A DNA stretch of 64,000 bases. Origin: a bacterium. Lineage in GTDB: Bacteria > UBP15 > UBA6099 > JAJRTR01. Within the stretch, counting starts at the first letter, position 1; every line of letters starts with the position of its first letter. A model generated the notes under the pieces. That model made no database searches. It saw only the letters and a list, made by a program, of their open reading frames with translations, and was not told where the DNA came from. Below are positions 1 through 9,600 of this stretch, piece by piece. The translations under genes and the position numbers were made by a program. Where the stretch lies: NCBI GenBank assembly GCA_024278215.1, contig JAJRTR010000124.1, positions 22,093 through 86,092 on the forward strand, in the 5' to 3' direction.

Positions 1-1414
1 TCCTGCCATATATGCTTTTTTCGTCGACACCGTTACTGCCCGAGCGGCCGCTGTACTTCGGCGGATTGTTGTGATCGAGTGTAAAGTCGCGATAATACCT
101 GTATTCCATATCAAGTGTCACATCATCGACACCGGCCCTTTGCGCCGCAATGTACAGTCCGCTGCCCGAGTCGATTATATCAGAGTATTCGCATGTCAGG
201 CTGCCCCATGTCATTTTCTTTACGATATCGGTGCCGACGGCTTCGATTGCGTCGCCCGCGTCATTTGTTTCATTTACATACACGATACCCCATTTGAACT
301 TTGGGACGGCCCACTTCTCGATCCGCAACGTCCATAACTCGTCTCCTCCGCTATCTTCGCCCCATGCCGCCACAGCGCGTGACCGCTTTCCGAACGGTGC
401 GGATAAAAACGTTCCTTTTACTCCGGCTGAACCGACCGTGAGACCGTTGGCGAAGGTGATATTATCGACATCTCCGAGCAGCGCGTAAGCGTCTGTTTCG
501 GGAGTTGACATTGAAGAATGTAATTCGAGGAGTTTCTTTGTCAGCTCGAATGAGTAGCCGCCGCCAAAGTCCATATCCGCTCCCGACCTGTATGAGTTGT
601 CGATGCTGCCGGAAAAGTAAGTTTTTAAAAACTTTCCTTTAGTTTCATAAGTCAGGCGGTTAGTAATATTCGATTTTTCGCTTTTTTTTACGCTCGCATA
701 GACATTTGACGAGCCCCAGGCGCTGAAGATATTGGCGGTGGATGGATAGGGCACATTTCGCCCTGACAAAACATACGGAGCAGCCTTTTCGAGCGCCGCG
801 AGTTCCTTCGCAAACTCCACTTCGATATAAGAAATCTTCCGCAGGTCTTCTTTTGAAAAAATGTCGGGGTGTTGCCTTTTCGACGCGATAAGGCCCGAAG
901 CCGCCTTCGCCATATCCGCTCTTGTGAAAAGTCTGCCGCCGCGAAAGTCGGATTCAGAATATCCCGCGACGAGACCACGCGCCGCGAAAGCTGCAAGGGT
1001 GGAGTATGCCCAGTGGCCTGCGGGCACTATCGCCGACTGCGCCGCGGGCGATACCGCCTGTGGGAAGTTGGTTCCTCCCAGGCGGCCGAGTTCAGGCTCA
1101 TATTCATCTCGAAGCCGTCCCAGCAGTTGGATGTCCTCAAGAGAAAAGATGTTGCGGTTTGTTATGTAGTGGGCTATTACCGCGGCCACGGCATGTGCAA
1201 GGTCTTCTCTCGTGTATTCGTTGATGCCCCTGAAATCATCAGGCCGGTATCCGGGGGCAAGTCCCTTTTCAGCAAAGTGCTCCATCGCCTTCATCGACCA
1301 GTGATCTTCAGGCACGGTTATCTGCACCTGTGCGCCGAGTTGCACCGGCAACGCGCACAGCGCAATCATCAGCAACAACAGAACATTGCGATTGTTTGTG
1401 TGTTTATCTGACAT
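1..1414 (-). CDS. SLH-domain outer-membrane/porin-like protein (3' end beyond window)
   Basis: Hand translation from ATG at 1414 (MSDKHTNNRNVLLLLMIALCALPVQLGAQVQITVPEDHWSMKAMEHFAEKGLAPGYRPDDFRGINEYTREDLAHAVAAVI...) is open to the window edge; signal peptide, two SLH-like repeats (EDHWSMKAMEHFAEKG..., AGHWAYSTLAAFAARGLVAGY...FTRADMAKA), then alternating amphipathic beta-strand-like sequence. Absent from the ORF track because no stop lies in the window. Confidence 0.75.
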   Translation of the reverse strand, partial: MSDKHTNNRNVLLLLMIALCALPVQLGAQVQITVPEDHWSMKAMEHFAEKGLAPGYRPDDFRGINEYTREDLAHAVAAVIAHYITNRNIFSLEDIQLLGRLRDEYEPELGRLGGTNFPQAVSPAAQSAIVPAGHWAYSTLAAFAARGLVAGYSESDFRGGRLFTRADMAKAASGLIASKRQHPDIFSKEDLRKISYIEVEFAKELAALEKAAPYVLSGRNVPYPSTANIFSAWGSSNVYASVKKSEKSNITNRLTYETKGKFLKTYFSGSIDNSYRSGADMDFGGGYSFELTKKLLELHSSMSTPETDAYALLGDVDNITFANGLTVGSAGVKGTFLSAPFGKRSRAVAAWGEDSGGDELWTLRIEKWAVPKFKWGIVYVNETNDAGDAIEAVGTDIVKKMTWGSLTCEYSDIIDSGSGLYIAAQRAGVDDVTLDMEYRYYRDFTLDHNNPPKYSGRSGSNGVDEKSIYGR

Positions 1415-3509
1415 TTTTCAGATTTATTACAACCGGGCCGCTTTCCATAACCTCGCCGTTATACTCCACCACAACTTTAAAGCTTATTGTAGCGTCCGGT
1501 AAAACGAAGGTGGAAATGTCGTCGAGATCGAATGAATATTTGTTTCCGGCATCGGCGACAACATCTATGAATCTGCTGCCGTTGATGTAGAGTATCACCG
1601 TCGCTCCTGCCGGTGCGGTGCCGCCTGCAACAATGGGAATGTCCTTGAAAGAAAACCCATCCTTCGGTTTTTCAATATGAACATATAATTCTATGTCGAT
1701 AATATCTTCGAGCGGTGCCGCGTCCGGCTCGTCGCCGGGTTCGACAACAGGCTCGTCAGCAGGTGCGTCTCCGCCGGGCTGGTCGACAGGCGTATCGACG
1801 GGTTTGCCGCCCTGGTCATCACCGGCCTGGTCGGAATCACCCTGACCGTCATTGCCGGGATCGCCCGCCGGACTGTCGTCGGGGTTGTCAGTCAGGATGC
1901 CGTCCGGATTATCGTCCACTGCCGGAGCCCTCACAGAGAATGTCCATTTATTCACGGCGGTGTTGCCCGCGGAGTCGGCGGCGTGCGCTTCGATACTGTG
2001 CGTCCCGGCGTCGAGCGGTTCGTCCGGTATACATGTCGCGGACGTATCCCCGGCGTCCAGGTCGCAACGCACGTTACCGTTGTCGATAACCAGAGTTATC
2101 GACCCGGTGTCAATGCCGCAGTCGCCGGAATCCGAATAGTCGAATATGAAATGATCGTCGTCGCCTGAAATCTCCTCACCCTGCGCCGGGAACTGCGGTA
2201 TGACGACCGGCGCGTCGATGTCGACGATAACTGTCTGCTCGTCTGTCAGGATGCCCGTGGTGCCGTCCTCGTTTTCAATAGCCGCGGCGATGTCGTTGTA
2301 GCCGTTTGACAATTGTATGGAATCGAAACTGAAAGTGCCGTCGGGCATAGACACGTCGCGTCTGGATTCCGCGCCGTTGACAAGCAGCAATATCGTTTCA
2401 TCCGCCGGGGCGCGACCGTCTATCTGAAGTGAAGTCATGTTTGTGCAGCGGGGTAGTGGATCGATGGAAAAAGCCGACGTGTCGCGCAGTTCGGGCGACT
2501 CGATAACCGCAAGCAATTCGCCGGGCGTTGTTATGCTGAATGCGGCGTTCCTTTCGGATGTCGCAACATTTCCGGCGTTATCAGTACAGGTAACCGACGC
2601 CTCGAATCTGCCGCCGCGCGCGCCGAGTTCTTTCGCCCGTATCCTGACCACATTGCGCCCCTGCGCCGTCGGCCGTAGTTCCTTTGTCATAGTGCTGCTG
2701 AAGCCTTTTACAGCCACTTTGCAGAAATTGACATTAGCTTCCGGAACATCATCGACATTGAAAGCGATTTTTACAGTGCCGTTGTTGTCTATTTCGGCTG
2801 GAGAGGCGGAAATATTTGTGATAACAGGGGCGGTTCCGTCGATTGTGAAGGCGGTCGAGACGATATCCGATGCGTTCCCGTTTTTATCCGAAGCGGAAAC
2901 GGAAACAACATAACGGCCGTCGGGTGCAGCGGGAATCTTCCATAAATAGATGTTATTTTGTGAGGTTTTATACGGCCCGAAACCGCCGAATGGACTGCCG
3001 TTTCTCGAAACAGACAGTGAAACGGACTTCGGTTCGACACCACTGCCGCCGCCATCGGATATTTCCGCGGCTATTGCAATGTTCGAGCCGACAGCCGCGA
3101 GGAAGCCGCCGTTTCCAGGTGTCGGCGAAACAAATTTTATCAAGGGCGGTTTTGTGTCCGAAGCATCGGGATCAATAGTGAACGACCATTTTTTTATGGC
3201 CGAACTGCCGTTCATGTCGAAAACGACGACCTTCGCCGTATGCCTGCCCGGCGCGAGTGGTTCCGGCGGCCTGTAAGTTATCTTCCACTGGTCGATGGAT
3301 GCGCCGGCGGTGACGTCTTTTCCGTCGACGAGTATCCGCACTCTCGATGTGTCGACCGGCGCGGACCTGGAATAGAAGTTAAGACCGATCAGGGGCTGCC
3401 TGTCCGCCGTGACACCGGCGAATGCGGACACGTGCCATGCCGCCGCCACGATGAAAACTATTATTGCGGACAGCAGCATGGTTTTATTATTGTTTTTAAT
3501 ATTCAGCAT
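1404..3509 (-). CDS. Secreted protein with bacterial Ig-like domains and acidic/Pro-rich linker
   Basis: ORF 1404..3521; N-terminal signal peptide MLNIKNNNKTMLLSAIIVFIVAAAWHVSAFA; repeated 'IDGTAPVITNISASP', 'VDIDAPVVIP' Ig-like motifs; D/G/P-rich linker. ATG at 3509 preferred over GTG at 3521. Stop overlaps start of the next gene. Confidence 0.75.
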   Translation of the reverse strand: MLNIKNNNKTMLLSAIIVFIVAAAWHVSAFAGVTADRQPLIGLNFYSRSAPVDTSRVRILVDGKDVTAGASIDQWKITYRPPEPLAPGRHTAKVVVFDMNGSSAIKKWSFTIDPDASDTKPPLIKFVSPTPGNGGFLAAVGSNIAIAAEISDGGGSGVEPKSVSLSVSRNGSPFGGFGPYKTSQNNIYLWKIPAAPDGRYVVSVSASDKNGNASDIVSTAFTIDGTAPVITNISASPAEIDNNGTVKIAFNVDDVPEANVNFCKVAVKGFSSTMTKELRPTAQGRNVVRIRAKELGARGGRFEASVTCTDNAGNVATSERNAAFSITTPGELLAVIESPELRDTSAFSIDPLPRCTNMTSLQIDGRAPADETILLLVNGAESRRDVSMPDGTFSFDSIQLSNGYNDIAAAIENEDGTTGILTDEQTVIVDIDAPVVIPQFPAQGEEISGDDDHFIFDYSDSGDCGIDTGSITLVIDNGNVRCDLDAGDTSATCIPDEPLDAGTHSIEAHAADSAGNTAVNKWTFSVRAPAVDDNPDGILTDNPDDSPAGDPGNDGQGDSDQAGDDQGGKPVDTPVDQPGGDAPADEPVVEPGDEPDAAPLEDIIDIELYVHIEKPKDGFSFKDIPIVAGGTAPAGATVILYINGSRFIDVVADAGNKYSFDLDDISTFVLPDATISFKVVVEYNGEVMESGPVVINLKNVR

Positions 3510-3629
3510 ATTATCCAACACCTTATCCCGACGGTAATCATATTATATCGTTCCTGCTTTCTTCCCCTGTGGGCACAACGGCACTCCTGTTTCCGTAATT
3601 ACGCACAACGGATGCGGGAGCGCACCGCA

Positions 3630-3660
3630 GGCCCGTTCCCACCAAAGGTGGGAACGGGCC
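3630..3660. repeat. Perfect 14-bp inverted repeat with 3-nt loop (terminator or palindromic repeat)
   Basis: GGCCCGTTCCCACC-AAA-GGTGGGAACGGGCC read directly. Confidence 0.8.
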
Positions 3661-3688
3661 CGCGGCGAATATACCGATCGTAACAACA

Positions 3689-6600
3689 TCACGGAAACGG
3701 CGTTCCGAACTCGATTTCATTCTGTACCTGTACAGTGCCCTGGCACTGATTCGAATAATTGTAGGAGGAATCGACAGCATATATCCTGAAGTGGTAGTTG
3801 TCGTCTTCGACAACATTGCCGTCTTCGTCCCTGCCGTCCCAGGCCTGTGAGATTGTCTGTGGAGAAGCCGGGTCGGAAGCGCCCGCATAGCTCCTGTATA
3901 ATGTGTCGTCCTTTTTGATCTCCATTTTCCATGACGATAATGCCGTGTCGTCCGCTATTTCAAATGTGATGGTTGTCGATTCCTCGCTCGGGTTGAAAGG
4001 CGATATGTCCGGGCCGTAACCCGGTGACGTGCAGTCCACCGTCGGTTTCGTTGTATCCGTGATTGCACCGCCGAACTGGAATGTGAAATCCGCGGCGGAA
4101 CCGCTGTATTCGCCGTCGAGATAATTTGCGGGTGACGCTTTGTCGGCAATGGACTGGCTCGCGGTTACAGTTATCGTCGTGGCTGACACGCTGTATGGCG
4201 AAGTATCCGGCTCGAACGCGGCGGTATATGATGAATCGTCATAGGTCCACGTACCGGCGACGGGCACGCCGCCGTCTGTTACAGAGAAAAAAGAAGAATT
4301 CGGTGACGGGGCGAGGTCCACATCTTCACTGAATACTATTTCTATTTCACTGAAGTTGGAACTGACCTTGCCCGCAGGTGAAAACTCGGTGACAAACGGC
4401 ATTTCCGTGTCGACGCCGATGTCGACGTAAACCGTGTCCTCCGACAACAGTCCAGTAGTGCTGACAGCCGTAACCTCCGCCGTGCCGGGCGTGGTGCCGG
4501 ACTGCAACTGGAATTGTATAACGCCGTCCGACGACAGGACAATCGGTCCGTCGACGATTGTACCGAGTGTTGTCGACAGTGTATAGGAGGTTCCGTCGGG
4601 TATGGCGGAGCCTGTGCAATCGAGTATTTCCTGCGAACGTATTGTGGCGAAGTCTGCGCCGTCGGCATCGAGTTTATCGGGACTTGCCTGGAGAATTGTT
4701 TCCCTGTAGTTGTTTGACACTCTGACAGTGGTAGCCGCCGTGTCCGAGTCGATGCTGTCGTCATAAACTATGAGCGTAATATTATAGGTATTGGCGACAT
4801 TGAATGTTTCGGGCGATGGATCGACTGTATTTATCTCATGGCCGTTCCCGAAGTTCCAGAACCAGTGAGTTAAGTTGTATCCTGAATTGGGGTAGGAACT
4901 CGCGGCAGTGAAATCGACAGAGCCGCCGGGGCAGATGTCGGTCGAGCCGGATTCGAGCGTGATAACAGCGGTTATATTCTGCACGGCGACAGCAGTTGCT
5001 GTGAAATCGACCGTAAGAGAGCCGCCAGCGTCGGCGTGCAAAGTATTTGTGCCCGGTGTCGCCCCCAGTTCCCATGCGCCCGGTGCCACCTGCCCGTTCG
5101 CACCGGTTGTCTGCACTCCGTCTGTGACGCTCCCTCCGCCCGCTGTCGCGGTGAACGTAACTGACACGCCCGAAACAGGATTACCGTAATCATCCACAAC
5201 CCTGACCGTCGGCACGGTGGCCACCTCTGTCGAAACAGCTGCTGTCTGGCCGTCGCCTTCGACCTTCGATATCGCCGCCGCCGCACCTGCCGATACATTG
5301 ATGCTGTTGCTTGTGCCTTCGAGCGTTCCGTATCCGATTGTGAGATCGACGGAGCTGTTCGCTTCGTACAGAGTCACCTGGTCGGTAGCGACGCCGGACA
5401 CGAAGGAGTTGTCCACAATCGACGGCGCTGTCGTGTCGGGCGCTGCGTTCGCTCCGGAGAACGATACCGTCGTCGCTCCGGGATCGTAATCGGCGACAGT
5501 ATTCCCGAGGTTGTTCTTCGCCGTGACGACAACATCGAACACAACTCCCGCGGTCTGCGCGTAGCCCGTTGTGGGAACAACAGTAAAATATGTCGCCGTG
5601 AGTGCGTTTTGCGTTATTGTAATGTCTTTAGATACAGTCGGCACGCTGTTGCTTACAGCGGTTACCGTGTAGTTCCCGGCACCGGTGCCGGCAGTGTACT
5701 GTGCGGTTGCGTTTCCGCTTCCGTCGGACACATCGCTTGCGTCGACAGTTCCGGCACCCGCGGCGGTCTGCACAGAGAAGTCCACCGTCTCACCGGCGAT
5801 GGAGCAGTCCCCGGCATCCAGAATCCGCACCTGTACATTCACCGTGCTGCTGCCGTCCGCGTCGACGGAGAGCGCGCCGCCCGTCTGGTTTATTGTAGCG
5901 GGCAGAGCGGCGGTTTCATGTATAAGCAGCGAATCCGAAACCGCCGGGAACGCGGTAGGATAGGCGGTTACAGTCGAATCGCCGCAGGCCGTGCCCGCCG
6001 TGTATGTAGTGGCGGCGACACCCGATGCGTCAGTGTCGGCGGTAGCGGGTGAAACGCCGCCGTCGCCCGGCGGGGCGAGGTCGAATGTGATCTCTATTCC
6101 CGCCTGCGCGTTATTGCCGTAGTCATCCACCGTTTCGACCGAAACAGGGGCTGTTGTCGCGCCGTCGGCATCTATCGTTATCTCGTCCAGCGATAAGGAC
6201 GTAATCGAAACCGCCGCCGGGCTGCCCGCCTCTACGCTGATATTCGATGTTGTGTATCCTTCAATTGTGCCGTACCGAACCCCGATTGCGACACTTTCGA
6301 CTTTATAAAGTGTTACATCTGCTGTTGAAACACCGTTGGTGAATGCACCGCCCACGGCAGAGGGCGAAGTCGAGTCCGGTGCGTCCGACGCGCCGAGCAG
6401 TTCGAGTGCGGACGCGCCGGGATCGTAGCCCGCGACAGTCGCTCCGCCTCCGTCTATCGCTGTAATAGTGACGGTGAAAACACTTCCGGCTGTCTGTGAA
6501 TACGAATCCGGGACAACATTAAATCCTGTGGCGACGGAGGCGGTTTGCTGGATAGTTATGTTCGTATTAACAGATGGAACCGAATCGCTCTCGGCGACTA

Positions 6601-9600
6601 CGTTGAAGCTGCCGCCGTAGGTGCCGGCGGTATATGACACAGTGGCAATGCCGGATGAGTTTGTAACGGCTGTGGCGGCAACACTCCCCGCACCGCCTGC
6701 CGGTGTGACGGAGAAATTCACAGTTTCATTCTCAACGGGGCATCCGCCCGCGTCGTCTGTCCGCACGGAAATGGCTACGGAGCTCACACCGTCGGCACTG
6801 ACACTGTACGGGCCGCCCGTGTCGGTTATCGAAGCGACAACAGCGGCGGTTTCGTGAACAATTATCGTATCGGTTAACGCCGGGTATGCCTGCGGGTAGG
6901 CGGTAAGTGTTGTATCTCCACATGCCGAGCCGGATGTATATAAGGACACAGCAGTTCCGGAGGCATCGGTGTCGGCGGTTGCGGGTGAAACACTGCCGTC
7001 GGCGGGAGTATCCGTCTCGAATGATACAGACATGCCGGAGATGGAATTACCGTAATCGTCGTTCACTACCGCGGAGAGCGGCAGTTGTGTCGCACCGCCG
7101 TCGGCATCAATTGTCGTCTCATCGGCCCCGCCAGTTGTAAATAATATTGTTGAAGGAGCGGCGTGCGCGACATCGACCGGGCTGCCCGCGTATCCCACGA
7201 TCGTGCCGTATCGCACTCCAGGTGTGATCGTTTCATCCTTAAATAGTGTAACCTGTATCGTGGCGACTCCATCGACGAATGTCCCGTCCACAGCGGAAGG
7301 CGGAGTCGAGTCGGGTGCGTCCGAAGCGCCGAGCAGTTCGAGTGCGGACGCGCCGGGATCGTAACTGGTGACTACATTACTGTTTGCGTCGAGCGCGGTG
7401 ACGGTAATAGTGAACTGTACACCGGCGACCTGGCTGTAACTGCCAGGTTCCACCCTGAACTGTGTCGCGACCGACGCAATCTGCGTCACTGAAATGGATG
7501 TGGACACGCCGGGCGCGGTATTGCTTACAGCGTTAATGGTGAAAGTTCCGGCATCGCCGCCTGCCGTGTATACAGCGCTCGCGACGCCGTTCGATCCGGT
7601 CTGCGCCGATGCCGCGACACTTCCCGCCCCGGCTGCCGGCACCACTGTAAAGTTGATTGTTTCACCGACCACCTCGCAGCCGCCCGCGTCTACGGCAACC
7701 ACTTCCACGGGAATGGTCGACGAGTTGTCGGCGGACACTGAATACGACGGCGAACCGGCTGTGAGTGTCGAGGGAACCGCCGCCGTGTGCGTTATCACAA
7801 GTTCGTCGGCAACAGATGTATTTGACTGCGGCCACACGCCCACTTTGCCGGTGCCGCACGAAAGACCTGCTGTGTATTCCGCAGTTGCCGCGCCGATCGA
7901 GTCGGTCGTAACAGTCGAAGGCGACACGCTCCCGCCGCCCTGCGTCACCTGTATTACGAGCGAAGCGCCGGACACTGGGTTTCCGTACTCATCCACGAGG
8001 CTGATGTCCACCTGTGCGGTGGAAGCCCCGTCCGCGGCCATCGTGACGGATTCCGTACCGCCGGATGTTATCGAAATCCCATACGGGCCGGCGTCCGACA
8101 CGGTGATCTGCTGTGATGTTCCCGTGATGCCGTCGACCGCCTCCGTAACAGTGACAGCCGCCGTTTCAGCTTTATACATCGCGACCTGCACGACGGCCAC
8201 CCCGCCCGCGCCTGCGGTAAACGTGTCGGCGACACTCGTCTGCGATGGGTACAAAGGCTGTGTTCCGTCCGGCGAATCGCTCACGCCTGAGAACGCGAAA
8301 GACTTTCCTGCGGCATCATAAGTTGTAACCGAATAGCCTTCGGAGTCAATGGCGGTAATCGTCAATTCCACATTCTGACCTGCCGATATATCTGTCTGCG
8401 ATGCAGACACGTCGAATGAAGCCGGTGTCCACGGGTCGAGTTCCACATCGACAGTGAGTACCACCATCGGCGATGTGCGGGGCGCGGCAATAACAGTAGC
8501 GGAGCCGTCAGTAAGACCGGCGGAGAACACTGCCGCAGCCAAGCCCGCGCTGTCTGTTGTCGCAGTGCCAACGACTGTGCCCGGCCCGCTGGACACATTC
8601 AGGTCGACTACTTCGTTTGCAACGGGACAGTCGCCCGCGTCTTTCACGAGCATTTGAATTGTCGCCGTGTCCCGCCCGTTCGCGGTGAGCCGCGCCGGTG
8701 TGTTGTTAAGTGTCAGAGAGGCGGGTATCGCCGGTGTTTCCGTTATCGAACTCGTTGTACGTATCGTATCATCACGATAGACATAAGCCTCGACCTCGAC
8801 CTGTCCGCACGCCGATCCAGCCACATAATATACGGAGCAGCGGCCTTCTTCATCGGTTTCACAATCTGTTTCTGTAAGCCGCCCGGAACCGTTTTTGAGC
8901 ACGAAATCTATGCGTTCGCCATAGGCGTCGTTGCCGCCGGTGTCGATAGCGAGCGCCTCGAACTCGACACGCGACTGCCCGTCCGCCCGCGTTTCGCTCG
9001 ACGCGGCAGTCAGCTCGATGCGCGATATGTCATATCTCTTTTTAATTATTGTGAGTGTGCCGCCGACGCCCTGCGAATCCAGCGGTACGGCTTCAATCTC
9101 TATGTCGCCTTCTGGCCATAATATCTCGACAACCGTTTCCGCCGCGCCCGCCGAATCCGTCGTGACGGTTTCCTGCCGCGTTTTTCCATCCTGTTTTGCC
9201 GTGATCACGACATCCGCACCGGAAACACCGTTACCGAACCTGTCCAGTACGGCAACAGTGACACGCACCTCATCCTGCGCCCCAAGATAGACTTCCTGCT
9301 GGAACGCTGAAAGCTCGACAGACGCGGGCGGCAGGGGCAGAAGCCGGACCGTTGCCGGAGCTGACAGGTTCTTCCCTCCGCATTCGCATATTGCAGTGAT
9401 GTTCACGATTCCTGGTTCCGAATCCGGAGGGAACGACAGGGAGGATGTATATCTCCCGCCTCCCGCGTCGACTGCCGTGCCCGCAACGCCGGTGTCCGCA
9501 GTAAACACGACATCGAACCCGCTTATCCCCGCGCCTGTTTCGTCCGCGATGGTCGCCGTTAGTGTAATCGTATCGCCGGGGTACACATCCTGCGCGGAAG

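Noticed and set aside
7494-8321. 275-aa plus-strand ORF
   Set aside because: Antisense shadow of the giant Ig-repeat gene, low-complexity A/P/T/V composition with no domain.
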